Part shown: in pieces, positions 51,849 to 61,437 of the stretch
Position numbering within the stretch: position 1 is the stretch's first letter
Layout of the letters: each line of letters opens with the position of its first letter
Source: Flavobacterium sp.
GTDB taxonomy: Bacteria; Bacteroidota; Bacteroidia; Flavobacteriales; Flavobacteriaceae
NCBI GenBank assembly: GCA_003497625.1
Contig: DNNO01000020.1
Coordinates: 171,025-235,024 of the forward strand
Direction: 5' to 3'
DNA length: 64,000 nucleotides
Notes under the pieces: model-generated
Told to the model about the DNA's origin: nothing
What the model saw: the letters and a program-made list of their open reading frames with translations, nothing else
The model's database searches: none
Program-made: the position numbers and the translations under genes

Positions 51849-52109
51849 ATGGAAAATTTAGACAGCAACACAGCTAATGTGCCAAGCAACAGTGATAGTT
51901 TGTCTTTAAATAACGCAATTAATCCTCCACAATCTAACTCAAATTCAGATTGTTGGCTTCGAGAATTTATCAAAATTAATCAATGCCCACAACGAGAAGA
52001 CGCCTTAGAAAATCAGCTCAACGATTTGAGTTTAGTAGCTGAAAAACTCGGATTAGTTCACGCTTCGCACTTTATTAAAAACTATTATAAATTTAAAATT
52101 GAAAAATAA
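51849..52109 (+). CDS. Small 86-residue protein in the potassium module
   Basis: Starts with a serine/asparagine-rich, low-complexity N-terminus (about 1-33: 'NTANVPSNSDSLSLNNAIN'), then an amphipathic helical part with two cysteines ('SDCWLREFIKINQCPQRED') ending 'SHFIKNYYKFKIEK'. No signal peptide and no known domain. It is 12 bp after kdpE and 2 bp before trkH, so translation with both is likely. A cytoplasmic TrkH accessory protein is possible, but it has no Rossmann-type RCK motif. Confidence 0.7.
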   Translation: MENLDSNTANVPSNSDSLSLNNAINPPQSNSNSDCWLREFIKINQCPQREDALENQLNDLSLVAEKLGLVHASHFIKNYYKFKIEK

Positions 52110-52111
52110 TA

Positions 52112-53464
52112 ATGCCTAAAACTTTATTTCAAACCGTAAGACGCGAATACTTAAAATTTCATTTGCGATTAAATCCACAACAGAGTTTGTTTTTTGGATT
52201 TTTCATGTACATGGTCTTGGGATGGATTTTTCTATCCTTACCATTTTCTCAGAAAATCCCAACGAATTTTATAGACACATTATTTACGTCAACATCAGCG
52301 CTTTCCACCACAGGATTAGCAACGGTGAGTACGTTTGATAATTATACTTTTTTTGGACAATTTATAATTCTAACATTGATTCAGATTGGAGGAATTGGTT
52401 ATATGACGTTGACGACTTATATTTTACTTTCTACCACAAAACAGATTACACATTGGCATAAAAAAATCTTACATAACGAGTTTACTATGCCAAAAGAATT
52501 CAAAATTCAGGATTTCTTAAAATCGGTTATAGTATTTACGTTTACTGTTGAAATTATTGGAGCTATTTTGTTTTATTTTGCTTTTAGACCTATTCATTCC
52601 GATACTTTTTTTACAGTTTGGACTAGTATTTTCCACAGTGTTTCTTCTTTTTGTACCGCTGGATTTAGTTTATATAATACCAGTTTTGAAGCTTATGCAA
52701 CCAATACTTTTTTAAATGGAATTGTACTTTTTTTAACTATTTCAGGAGGATTAGGATTTATTGTGGTAACTGATATTTGGTATTATTTTTCAAAAAAATC
52801 GAATTCCATTTCGTTTACTACAAAAATGATTACTTTATCGTTCTTTGGTGTTTTGTTTATTGCAACTGCAATTACTTTTTTTGGAGAAAGTACCATACAA
52901 CATTATCCAGTTTTTGAACGATTAGAAATTGCAACTTTTCAAACGGTTAATGCTATTTCAACTGCAGGATATAATTCAATTCCGTTAAGTAATTTGACTT
53001 TAGGAGTTTTGCTAACCATTATTTTTTTAATGTACGTTGGTGCAGCGCCTTCAAGTACCGGTGGTGGTATGAAAATTACAACTTTAACGGCTGTAATTGC
53101 TATTGTAAAAAGTAAAGTAAGAAACCAGGCAAAAGTAACTTACATGAATAAAAAAATTCCAGCAGACCGACTAGAAATGGCAGTTTCGACCTTTATTTTT
53201 TATACGGCAATTTTATTTTTTAGCGTATTTCTATTGAGTTTTACCGAAAATCATTCGTTAGAGAAGTTATTATTTGAAGCTACTTCAGCGATTGGAACAG
53301 TAGGTTTAAGTATGGGAATTACCGGAAGTTTATCGGTTTGGGGAAAAATAATTTTAATCAGTATTATGTTTATTGGAAGGGTAGGCGTTATCACTTTCGG
53401 ATTAGCCATTTTAGCTAAAAAGCAACATAAAAAGATTGACAATGAAACAGATTTGGCAGTATAA
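52112..53464 (+). CDS. trkH: TrkH/KtrB-family potassium channel subunit
   Basis: 450 residues with about eight to ten membrane segments. The four pore-loop filters are visible as 'STTGLAT', 'CTAGFSL', 'STAGYNS' and 'GTVGLSM', each with the central glycine. It is a potassium uptake protein that normally needs an RCK partner (TrkA/KtrA); none is encoded nearby. It is followed by kup after 24 bp. The small protein in front is the only unexplained candidate partner. Confidence 0.93.
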   Translation: MPKTLFQTVRREYLKFHLRLNPQQSLFFGFFMYMVLGWIFLSLPFSQKIPTNFIDTLFTSTSALSTTGLATVSTFDNYTFFGQFIILTLIQIGGIGYMTLTTYILLSTTKQITHWHKKILHNEFTMPKEFKIQDFLKSVIVFTFTVEIIGAILFYFAFRPIHSDTFFTVWTSIFHSVSSFCTAGFSLYNTSFEAYATNTFLNGIVLFLTISGGLGFIVVTDIWYYFSKKSNSISFTTKMITLSFFGVLFIATAITFFGESTIQHYPVFERLEIATFQTVNAISTAGYNSIPLSNLTLGVLLTIIFLMYVGAAPSSTGGGMKITTLTAVIAIVKSKVRNQAKVTYMNKKIPADRLEMAVSTFIFYTAILFFSVFLLSFTENHSLEKLLFEATSAIGTVGLSMGITGSLSVWGKIILISIMFIGRVGVITFGLAILAKKQHKKIDNETDLAV

Positions 53465-53488
53465 ATAATTGTTTTAAAAAACTAAAAA

Positions 53489-55426
53489 ATGAGTAATTCA
53501 AATTATCAAAAAGTAACAGCAGCAACACTTTTAGTGGCTTTAGGAATCATTTATGGTGATATAGGAACCAGTCCGCTGTATGTAATGAAGGCTATCATTG
53601 GAAATAGAGAAATTTCTAAAATGCTTGTCTATGGAGGAATTTCCTGTGTTTTTTGGACACTAACATTTCAAACGACATTCAAATATATCATATTGACATT
53701 AAGAGCCGATAATCATGGTGAAGGTGGTGTTTTCTCGCTATATGCTTTGATTAAACGTTTTGGAAAAGGAAAATTAGTAATCCCAACCATTTTAGGAGCA
53801 ACTACACTTTTAGCTGACGGAATTATAACACCACCTATTTCGGTAGCTTCTGCGGTAGAAGGTTTAGAAGCCATAATTCCAAACTTACCTACTATTCCTA
53901 TTGTAATTGCAATTTTATCAGGTTTGTTTTTGTTTCAAAGATTCGGAACACAAAAAGTAGGTTTCTTTTTTGGACCCGCAATGGTGGTTTGGTTTTCGAT
54001 GTTATTTATTTTAGGAATTTCACAAATTGTTATTCATCCTGAAATATTAGAAGCGTTAAATCCAGTTTATGCCTATAGATTATTAGTTGAATATCCACAT
54101 GGATTTTGGCTACTTGGAGCCGTATTTCTTTGTACTACTGGAGCTGAAGCGTTATATTCAGATTTGGGACATTGCGGAAGAGAAAATATACGAATTACAT
54201 GGATTTTTGTAAAAACAGCTTTGGTAGTCAATTATTTAGGTCAAGGTGCTTGGATTATGACACAAGGAAGCCAATTTCTTGATGGAAGAAATCCATTTTA
54301 TTCCATAATGCCGCAATGGTTTTTAATTTTCGGAATTATCATTGCTACAATGGCAGCTATTATTGCTTCACAAGCATTGATTAGTGGTTCTTTTACTTTG
54401 ATTAATGAAGCAATTTCGCTTAATTTTTGGCCAAGGGTTGCCTTAAAAAACCCAACAAATACGAAAGGTCAAATTTATATACCTTCTGTAAATACAATTT
54501 TATGGATTGGCTGCGTATTAATGATTTTATACTTTAAAAATTCCGAACATATGGAAGCGGCTTATGGTTTTTCTATAACTGTTGCCATGTTGATGACCAC
54601 CTTTTTATTGTCGTATTATTTGTTTTACATTAAGAAGATGAAAATCGGTTGGATTGCCTTGATATTGTTTCTTTTTTCAATTATTGAAATATCATTTTTT
54701 ATTGCAAATGTGGTCAAAATTAAAGAAAGATGGATGTTTTTATTCTTTGAGTTATTCATTTTTATGGTAATGTATGTTTGGTATTATTCAAGAAAAATTA
54801 ATAATAAATTTTTAAAATTTGAAAACATAAAAGAACATGCTTTTAAATTAGAAGAATTAAGTAACGATGATACAATTCCAAAATATTCAACACATTTAAT
54901 TTATCTTTCAAAGGCAGATAAACTTAACCAAATAGAAGAAAAAATAATAAATTCAATTTTTTCAAAAAAACCAAAAAGAGCAGATGTGTATTGGTTTTTA
55001 CACATTAACCGCATCGATGAACCTTTCACATTAGATTATGAAGTTCATGAAATTATAGACGATAAAGTAATCAAAATAGTTTTAAATGTTGGGTTCAGAA
55101 TCCAACCAAAGGTAGAATTGTATTTCAAAAAAATTGTGCAAGATTTAGTACAACAAAACGAATTAAATTTACACACTCGACCTGATGGTTCAACCAAATA
55201 CAATGCAGAACCTGACTTTAAATTCGTAATTTTGGAAAAATTTTTATCGGTAGAAAATGAATTCTCAGTTAAAGAAGGTTGGTTGATTAATAGTTATTTT
55301 ATTTTGAAAAGAATGTCAATTTCTGATGCAAAAGCGTTTGGTTTAGATAAAAGTGATGTTGTAGTGGAAGAACTTCCAATGGTATATCAACCCACAACAA
55401 ATATTTTATTAAATAGAAAAAAATAG
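53489..55426 (+). CDS. kup: Kup (KUP/HAK/KT) potassium transporter
   Basis: 645 residues: twelve hydrophobic helices and a C-terminal hydrophilic domain of about 200 residues. N-terminal 'LGIIYGDIGTSPLYVMKAI' is the family signature, and 'GGVFSLYALIKR' and 'STGAEALYSDLGHCGR'-type text ('TTGAEALYSDLGHCG') confirm it. It imports potassium with protons and works at low pH. Its stop directly abuts the porin ATG. Confidence 0.95.
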   Translation: MSNSNYQKVTAATLLVALGIIYGDIGTSPLYVMKAIIGNREISKMLVYGGISCVFWTLTFQTTFKYIILTLRADNHGEGGVFSLYALIKRFGKGKLVIPTILGATTLLADGIITPPISVASAVEGLEAIIPNLPTIPIVIAILSGLFLFQRFGTQKVGFFFGPAMVVWFSMLFILGISQIVIHPEILEALNPVYAYRLLVEYPHGFWLLGAVFLCTTGAEALYSDLGHCGRENIRITWIFVKTALVVNYLGQGAWIMTQGSQFLDGRNPFYSIMPQWFLIFGIIIATMAAIIASQALISGSFTLINEAISLNFWPRVALKNPTNTKGQIYIPSVNTILWIGCVLMILYFKNSEHMEAAYGFSITVAMLMTTFLLSYYLFYIKKMKIGWIALILFLFSIIEISFFIANVVKIKERWMFLFFELFIFMVMYVWYYSRKINNKFLKFENIKEHAFKLEELSNDDTIPKYSTHLIYLSKADKLNQIEEKIINSIFSKKPKRADVYWFLHINRIDEPFTLDYEVHEIIDDKVIKIVLNVGFRIQPKVELYFKKIVQDLVQQNELNLHTRPDGSTKYNAEPDFKFVILEKFLSVENEFSVKEGWLINSYFILKRMSISDAKAFGLDKSDVVVEELPMVYQPTTNILLNRKK

Positions 55427-56476
55427 ATGAAAAATATAATTAAGATTTTAATAATTTGCATTTCAGCAATGTCATTTGCACAAGAAAAAGATTCCTTAAA
55501 AATTAAATTTTCAGGGTTTTTGGAAACGTACTATTCGTACGATTTTATTAATCCAACAACGGATACCAAGCTTCCATTTATGTATAATTACAATAGACAT
55601 AACGAGTTTAATGTAAACAATGGATTAATTCGTGCTCAATTACTATACGGAAATGCTTATGCCTCAATTGCGGTTCATGCAGGAACGTATGTAGATGATA
55701 ATTACGCTTCGGAAAATATAAAATTAGTAAGCGAAGCTTATGTAGGAATGTACTTGAATGACAACAAAAAATCATCCATTGAAGTTGGAATTATGCCAAG
55801 TTACATCGGATTTGAATCGGCAACAACAGCTACTAATTTGACCTTAACGCGTTCAATTTTAGCCGAAAATTCGCCTTACTTTATGACGGGAATAAAATAC
55901 AATTATAAACCAAATGACAAATGGAGTTTTTCAGGATTAGTAACCAATGGTTGGCAACGCATTAACAAGCCACAAAAAGACGTTGCACCAGCTTTTGGAA
56001 CGCAAATTGTTTACAAGCCTACTGAAAAAGCCACTTTGAATTGGAGTACTTTTGTTGGAAAAGAATTTTATGGTACCGAATTAGGAATGCGTTATTTCAG
56101 TAATTTGTATTGGGATAACACCTGGAATTCAAAATGGCGTACCATTTTAGGATTTGATTTTGGCATTCAAGATAGTTCTTCTTTGAATGACGAACATTTG
56201 TTTTGGATGAGTCCTGTTTTGATTACTCAATATTCAATTAATTCCAAATGGCAAACGGCGGTTAGATTGGAATATTATCAGGATGAAGATAACGTAATTA
56301 TTGCCACTTCAGATGCGTTTAAAACATCTGGAGCTTCTCTAAATTTTGATTATTTGCCAAATTCAAAAGTAAAATTAAGAACCGAAGCCCGTTATTTAGA
56401 TTCAAAAGAAGCTATTTTCTATAACAATAAATCGAATAACTTTTTTGTTACAACGAGTTTAAGTTTTGAGTTTTGA
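55427..56476 (+). CDS. Outer-membrane porin of the BBP2/OmpL-like family
   Basis: 349 residues with signal peptide (MKNIIKILIICISAMSFAQ) and alternating-residue strands typical of a beta-barrel ('KIKFSGFLETYYSYDF', 'FNVNNGLIRAQLLYGNA', a C-terminal 'TTSLSFEF' with final phenylalanine). A porin of this kind is often found with kdpFABC in Flavobacteriaceae, from memory. Here it is fused to the kup transcript with zero spacing, so it probably admits potassium through the outer membrane. It overlaps the converging DUF2809 gene by 29 bp. Confidence 0.85.
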   Translation: MKNIIKILIICISAMSFAQEKDSLKIKFSGFLETYYSYDFINPTTDTKLPFMYNYNRHNEFNVNNGLIRAQLLYGNAYASIAVHAGTYVDDNYASENIKLVSEAYVGMYLNDNKKSSIEVGIMPSYIGFESATTATNLTLTRSILAENSPYFMTGIKYNYKPNDKWSFSGLVTNGWQRINKPQKDVAPAFGTQIVYKPTEKATLNWSTFVGKEFYGTELGMRYFSNLYWDNTWNSKWRTILGFDFGIQDSSSLNDEHLFWMSPVLITQYSINSKWQTAVRLEYYQDEDNVIIATSDAFKTSGASLNFDYLPNSKVKLRTEARYLDSKEAIFYNNKSNNFFVTTSLSFEF

Positions 56477-56831
56477 TGAACTTCCAATCGATTATAAAAG
56501 CAATTAAAGTCCCAATTATATAGCAAAGTAAATCCAACCAAAGGAAACCTTCTCCCAAAATGTAATGACCTAAAGTAGTTTTCCGAATAGCAATTAACCA
56601 ACCAATTTGAACCAATTGTAAGACTTCGATACCAAAACAAAAAAGTAAACTCAGTAGGAATGTTTTGTATGTTTTCAAGTTTATAAAAAGGAATCTCAAT
56701 CCAAAATAAATCAAAACTGCGTACAAAACATCTCCTATAAATAAAGGAATATTCGATATTTTCCTTGAAACAATTCCAAGAATCATAACCAATAAAATAA
56801 GGATGAAATAATTTAACCGATTGCTTTTCAT
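56448..56831 (-). CDS. DUF2809 membrane protein
   Basis: 127 residues from the ATG at 56831, with about four membrane helices: 'RLNYFILILLVMILGIVSRK', 'FIGDVLYAVLIYFGLRFLF', and a C-terminal 'YIIGTLIAFIID'. The layout matches DUF2809 (VanZ-like neighbours). Function unknown. Its start shares one base with the sdaA stop (TAATG), so the two are translationally coupled. Its last residues are encoded opposite the porin's C-terminus. Confidence 0.75.
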   Translation of the reverse strand: MKSNRLNYFILILLVMILGIVSRKISNIPLFIGDVLYAVLIYFGLRFLFINLKTYKTFLLSLLFCFGIEVLQLVQIGWLIAIRKTTLGHYILGEGFLWLDLLCYIIGTLIAFIIDWKFIKTQNLNSL

Positions 56832-58246
56832 TAACAATCCGACATATTTACGGCAACCGCTAAGCCACCTTCAGATGTTTCTTTGTATTTAGAATTCATG
56901 TCTTTTGCGGTTTGCCACATCGTATGAATCACTTTATCTAATGGCACTTTTGCATTTAAAGCATCGGTTTCTAAGGCTAATTCGGCTGCATTGATGGCTT
57001 TTATCGCACCCATCGTATTTCTTTCAATACACGGAATTTGTACTAAACCACCAATCGGGTCGCAAGTTAATCCCAAGTGATGTTCCATGGCAATTTCGGC
57101 TGCCATTGCCACCTGAGCTGGAGTGCCACCCATTAACTCACACAAAGCAGCAGCTGCCATAGCACTCGAAACACCAATTTCCGCCTGACATCCACCCATA
57201 GCTGCTGAAATAGTAGCGCCTTTTTTGAAGATAGAACCAATTTCACCTGCTACCATTAAAAATTGTTTGATTTCTTTTTCGCCCGCTTCATGGTTTTCGA
57301 TTACCAAATAATACATTAGAACGGCTGGAATTACTCCCGCGCTTCCATTAGTTGGAGCAGTAACTACACGACCTAATGAAGCATTTACTTCATTTACAGC
57401 CAAGGCAAAACAACTTACCCATTTTAAAATCTGACGGAATTTAACTTCGGTTTGTCTGATGATTTGCAGCCATGAATACGGATCTTCATAAGGTAAAACA
57501 CCAATCAAGTTTTTATGCATGTCATACGCTCTTCGTCTCACATTAAGTCCACCTGGAAGAATTCCTTCTGAATGACAACCAATGTACATACATTCTAACA
57601 TTGTATCCCAAATGCGAAGTAATTCGTTGTGAATTTCTTCTTCGCTACGCATGGTTTTTTCGTTTTCGTATACGATTTCAGAGATTTTCTTGTTTTCTTG
57701 AGCACAAAAAGCTAAAAGTTCATCTGCTTTTTCAACTGGGAATGGAAAAGTATGTAAAATTTCTTCTTTGTGATGATCTTCTTTCTCTTTTACAACAAAT
57801 CCGCCACCAATCGAATAATAGGTTTCCGAATAAGTCTCAGTATCGGTTTTGGCGGTAAAAGTTAATCCGTTGGCATGAAAAGGTAAAAAGTTTCTATTGA
57901 AAACAATATCAGTTTCAAAACAAAACGGAATTAAGATTTCATTTCCCAAGAAAATTTCCTTCTTGTTTTTGATGGCCGAAATAATCACATCAATACTTTC
58001 CACAGGAATATATTCAGGATCAGCACCACTTAAACCTAACATTACAGCTAAATCTGTTGCGTGTCCTTTTCCAGTTAATGATAAAGAACCATACAAATCT
58101 ACTTTGACACCGATTACAGTATCAATTAGATTACGTTCGCGCAATTCCTTTAAAAATTGTTCGGCAGCACGCCATGGTCCAAGGGTGTGCGAACTCGAAG
58201 GTCCAACACCAATCTTTAACATATCAAAAACGGATATACATTCCAT
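56831..58246 (-). CDS. sdaA: L-serine ammonia-lyase (iron-sulfur)
   Basis: 471 residues, single-chain type: N-terminal beta domain ([24 protein letters not shown]) and C-terminal alpha domain with '[24 protein letters not shown]' and '[22 protein letters not shown]', whose cysteines hold the 4Fe-4S cluster. It converts L-serine to pyruvate and ammonia. The ATG at 58246 is taken because it gives the family N-terminus; a second ATG is at 58252. It carries DUF2809 downstream in an operon. Confidence 0.95.
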   Translation of the reverse strand: MECISVFDMLKIGVGPSSSHTLGPWRAAEQFLKELRERNLIDTVIGVKVDLYGSLSLTGKGHATDLAVMLGLSGADPEYIPVESIDVIISAIKNKKEIFLGNEILIPFCFETDIVFNRNFLPFHANGLTFTAKTDTETYSETYYSIGGGFVVKEKEDHHKEEILHTFPFPVEKADELLAFCAQENKKISEIVYENEKTMRSEEEIHNELLRIWDTMLECMYIGCHSEGILPGGLNVRRRAYDMHKNLIGVLPYEDPYSWLQIIRQTEVKFRQILKWVSCFALAVNEVNASLGRVVTAPTNGSAGVIPAVLMYYLVIENHEAGEKEIKQFLMVAGEIGSIFKKGATISAAMGGCQAEIGVSSAMAAAALCELMGGTPAQVAMAAEIAMEHHLGLTCDPIGGLVQIPCIERNTMGAIKAINAAELALETDALNAKVPLDKVIHTMWQTAKDMNSKYKETSEGGLAVAVNMSDC

Positions 58247-58265
58247 AAACATTTCTTTAGTATAG

Positions 58266-58297
58266 CAAAGATAGGCTTTAAAATTGAAATTAAACAA
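58266..58297 (-). promoter_or_regulatory. sdaA: Sigma-A promoter of sdaA
   Basis: On the minus strand TTG, 21 bp, TATCTTTG, 19 bp upstream of the start codon. Confidence 0.55.
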
Positions 58298-58394
58298 CAC
58301 TTAAAAGTGTTCGATTGTTATAAATTAAATGAATTAATAACATAAAATTGGGATTTGATTTCCTTCTTTTTTAGTTCTTTTGCAAAAAAAAGTA

Positions 58395-59303
58395 ATGCCA
58401 ATAAATAAATATTTTTTATCTGCTTTATCTGCCTTTATTATTTGGGGATTTTTTAGTTTGGCTTTGAAACCTTTAACGAATTATGCTTCACTAGATATTT
58501 TATTCTTCCGAGTTTTTATTGCTACGGCTTTCTTATTGGGAATTAATTTAATGTTTAGAAAATCAGTTGTAGTTGAAGCGAAGAAAACGTTTAATGAACT
58601 TTCCAAGAAAAAACAAAAATCAGCAGTAATCATGACGGCTGTTGGCGGACTTTTATTAGTTTTGAATTGGTTTTTATTCATTTATGCTGTGAATCACGTG
58701 AGTTTACAATCCGCTTCATTCGCTTACATTATTTGTCCCATTTTGACTACTGTTTTGGCTTTTGTATTATTGAAAGAAAAAATCGATGTTTGGCAATGGA
58801 TTGCAGTTGGTTTATGTGTAATTAGTTGTATTATATTGTCTTATGGGAATCTGCAAGATTTGATTTATAGTGTGATTATCGCATTGAGTTTTGGATTTTA
58901 TTTGGTTTCCCAAAGAAAGAATAGTGATTTTGATAAATTCTTGATATTAACCATTCAAATGGTGATAGCTTCTGTGATATTGTTGCCTTTTTATCCAAGT
59001 TTTGGAGGTGCTTTGCCAACTGAATTTTTGTTTTATGGTTTACTTTTAATTATAGTAATTCTCTTCACCATTATTCCTTTGTTCCTAAATTTATATGCTT
59101 TAAAAGGATTGAATTCTTCAACTGTTGGGATTTTGATGTACACTAATCCTTTGATTCATTTCTTTTTAGCGATTTTCTATTTTAAAGAATCGGTTTCGTT
59201 TGCCCAAATTGTTTCTTATTCTTTGATTTTGATTTCAATCTTGGTTTTCAACATGGCTAATTTTAGAAATTTAAGACAGAATAGAATGAAAAAGACGGTA
59301 TAA
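58395..59303 (+). CDS. rarD: EamA-family transporter (RarD-like)
   Basis: 302 residues from the ATG at 58395 (an in-frame TTG at 58380 is less likely). Ten membrane helices as two EamA halves: 'FIIWGFFSLALKPLTNYASLDILFFRVFIA' is the RarD opening and 'LMYTNPLIHFFLAIFYFKES' the closing block. RarD-type proteins may export metabolites or antibiotics; the substrate is unknown. Divergent from sdaA and directly before the dnaK control region. Confidence 0.85.
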   Translation: MPINKYFLSALSAFIIWGFFSLALKPLTNYASLDILFFRVFIATAFLLGINLMFRKSVVVEAKKTFNELSKKKQKSAVIMTAVGGLLLVLNWFLFIYAVNHVSLQSASFAYIICPILTTVLAFVLLKEKIDVWQWIAVGLCVISCIILSYGNLQDLIYSVIIALSFGFYLVSQRKNSDFDKFLILTIQMVIASVILLPFYPSFGGALPTEFLFYGLLLIIVILFTIIPLFLNLYALKGLNSSTVGILMYTNPLIHFFLAIFYFKESVSFAQIVSYSLILISILVFNMANFRNLRQNRMKKTV

Positions 59304-59310
59304 AACGACA

Positions 59311-59338
59311 TTTTGTCAGTTTAAAAAACCTGACAAAA
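59311..59338 (+). promoter_or_regulatory. dnaK: Inverted repeat upstream of dnaK
   Basis: TTTTGTCAG and CTGACAAAA are perfect 9-bp inverted copies 10 bp apart, and a further CTGTCA follows at 59347-59352. Placed 35-65 bp upstream of a sigma-54-like promoter, it could be an activator site; it could also end the preceding transcript, though no T tail follows. Confidence 0.5.
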
Positions 59339-59372
59339 GCTGTTTTCTGTCAATTTTCTGTATTTTTCGTTA

Positions 59373-59387
59373 TGGCACAATCCTTGA
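59373..59387 (+). promoter_or_regulatory. dnaK: Sigma-54-like -24/-12 promoter of dnaK
   Basis: TGGCAC, AATCC, TTGA: exact spacing, same as the SIMPL gene element (13029-13043), one base different within 16. It leaves a leader of about 40 bases. The -12 box ends GA rather than GC. Confidence 0.6.
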
Positions 59388-59438
59388 ATTAAAGACATCG
59401 AGTTTAAAATTGAAATTTAAAATCTAACAAGTATAAAA

Positions 59439-61322
59439 ATGAGCAAAATTATTGGAATCGACTTAGGAACAACCAACTCATGTGTGGCTGTAATGGAAGG
59501 TGGAGAACCTGTTGTAATTGCAAACGCAGAAGGTAAAAGAACTACACCATCTGTAATTGCATTTGTAGAAGGTGGAGAAATTAAAGTTGGAGATCCGGCA
59601 AAAAGACAAGCAGTAACTAACCCAACAAAAACGATTGCTTCTGTAAAACGTTTTATGGGTAACAAGTACACTGAAAGTGCAAAAGAAGCTTCAACAGTAG
59701 CTTACAAGGTAGTAAAAGGGGACAACGATACACCTCGTGTCGATATTGATGGTCGTTTATATACACCACAAGAATTGTCTGCAATGACTCTTCAAAAAAT
59801 GAAAAAAACAGCTGAAGATTATTTAGGTCATTCAGTTACTGAAGCAGTTATTACTGTTCCAGCTTACTTTAACGATGCACAACGCCAGGCTACGAAAGAA
59901 GCTGGTGAAATTGCAGGTTTAAAAGTAATGCGTATTATCAATGAGCCAACAGCAGCAGCTTTAGCTTATGGATTAGACAAACAAGGAAAAGACCAAAAAA
60001 TCGCAGTTTACGATTTAGGTGGAGGTACTTTTGATATTTCTATCTTAGAATTAGGAGACGGAGTTTTCGAAGTATTATCTACAAATGGAGATACTCACTT
60101 AGGTGGTGATGATTTTGACCAAGTAATTATCGATTGGTTAGCAAACGATTTCAATGCTGCTGAAGGTGTTGATTTACGTAAAGACCCAATGGCATTACAA
60201 CGTTTAAAAGAAGCAGCTGAGAAAGCTAAAATTGAATTATCAGCTTCTGCTCAAACAGAAATCAACTTACCATACGTAACAGCTACGGCTTCTGGACCAA
60301 AACACTTAGTACAAACTTTAACAAGAGCTAAATTCGAACAATTAGCTGAAACTTTAGTAAAACGTTCTATGGAACCAGTTGCTAAAGCATTAAAAGACGC
60401 TGGTTTATCAGTTTCTGATATTGACGAAGTTATTTTAGTAGGTGGTTCAACTCGTATCCCAGTTATCCAAGAACAAGTAGAGAAATTCTTCAACAAAAAA
60501 CCATCAAAAGGAGTTAATCCTGATGAAGTAGTAGCAATTGGAGCTGCCATTCAAGGTGGAGTTTTAACTGGTGAAGTAAAAGACGTATTATTATTAGACG
60601 TTACACCACTTTCATTAGGTATTGAAACTATGGGAAGTGTAATGACAAAATTAATTGAGTCTAACACAACTATCCCAACAAGAAAATCACAAGTTTTCTC
60701 AACAGCAGCAGATAACCAACCATCGGTAGAAATCCACGTTTTACAAGGAGAAAGACCAATGGCAAATGATAACAAAACAATTGGTCGTTTCCATTTAGAT
60801 GGTATTCCACCAGCACCAAGAGGAGTTCCTCAAATTGAAGTAACTTTCGATATTGATGCGAATGGTATTATCAAAGTTTCTGCTACAGATAAAGGAACAG
60901 GAAAATCACATGATATTCGTATTGAAGCTTCTTCAGGATTAACTCCAGAAGAAATCGAAAGAATGAAAAAAGATGCTGAAATGAATGCAGAAGCAGACAA
61001 ATTAGCTAAAGAAAGAGTAGAAAAAATTAATGAAGCTGATTCTATGATTTTCCAAACAGAAAGTCAATTAAAAGAAATTGGTGATAAATTAACTGCTGAA
61101 CACAAAACAGCTATCGAATACGCTCTAACTGAATTAAAAATGGCTCACGAAAATCAAGATTTAGAAGCTATTCAAAAAGGTTTAGACAACGTAAATGCAG
61201 CTTGGAAAACAGCTACAGAAGAAATGTACAAATCACAAGAGCAAGGAGCTTCTCAAGCTGAGCCACAAGCGGCTGCTTCAGGAGACCAAACGCAAGATGT
61301 AGATTTCGAAGAAGTGAAATAA
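59439..61322 (+). CDS. dnaK: Molecular chaperone DnaK (Hsp70)
   Basis: 627 residues. ATPase motifs '[18 protein letters not shown]', '[16 protein letters not shown]', '[14 protein letters not shown]' and 'PTAAALAYG' are intact. The substrate domain follows (about 390-510) and the C-terminus is '...VDFEEVK', the usual EEVK end that binds co-chaperones. The grpE and dnaJ genes are not adjacent. Codon use is strongly biased, as in rpsA. Confidence 0.97.
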   Translation: MSKIIGIDLGTTNSCVAVMEGGEPVVIANAEGKRTTPSVIAFVEGGEIKVGDPAKRQAVTNPTKTIASVKRFMGNKYTESAKEASTVAYKVVKGDNDTPRVDIDGRLYTPQELSAMTLQKMKKTAEDYLGHSVTEAVITVPAYFNDAQRQATKEAGEIAGLKVMRIINEPTAAALAYGLDKQGKDQKIAVYDLGGGTFDISILELGDGVFEVLSTNGDTHLGGDDFDQVIIDWLANDFNAAEGVDLRKDPMALQRLKEAAEKAKIELSASAQTEINLPYVTATASGPKHLVQTLTRAKFEQLAETLVKRSMEPVAKALKDAGLSVSDIDEVILVGGSTRIPVIQEQVEKFFNKKPSKGVNPDEVVAIGAAIQGGVLTGEVKDVLLLDVTPLSLGIETMGSVMTKLIESNTTIPTRKSQVFSTAADNQPSVEIHVLQGERPMANDNKTIGRFHLDGIPPAPRGVPQIEVTFDIDANGIIKVSATDKGTGKSHDIRIEASSGLTPEEIERMKKDAEMNAEADKLAKERVEKINEADSMIFQTESQLKEIGDKLTAEHKTAIEYALTELKMAHENQDLEAIQKGLDNVNAAWKTATEEMYKSQEQGASQAEPQAAASGDQTQDVDFEEVK

Positions 61323-61344
61323 TTTACACATCGTAAATAAATGT

Positions 61345-61376
61345 AAAACCGAATCAGCAATGATTCGGTTTTTTTA
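61345..61376 (+). terminator. Terminator of dnaK
   Basis: Stem AACCGAATCA / TGATTCGGTT with a 4-base loop and seven T. Confidence 0.9.
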
Positions 61377-61437
61377 TTTAACAGTGGTTCGTTTTATTTT
61401 TTTTGTATATTGGTAACCTAATTAACAACCTACTATT

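Noticed and set aside
50090..56476. kdpFABC remnants in the potassium module
   Set aside because: No KdpA, KdpB or KdpC-like frame was found; the transporters are TrkH and Kup only.
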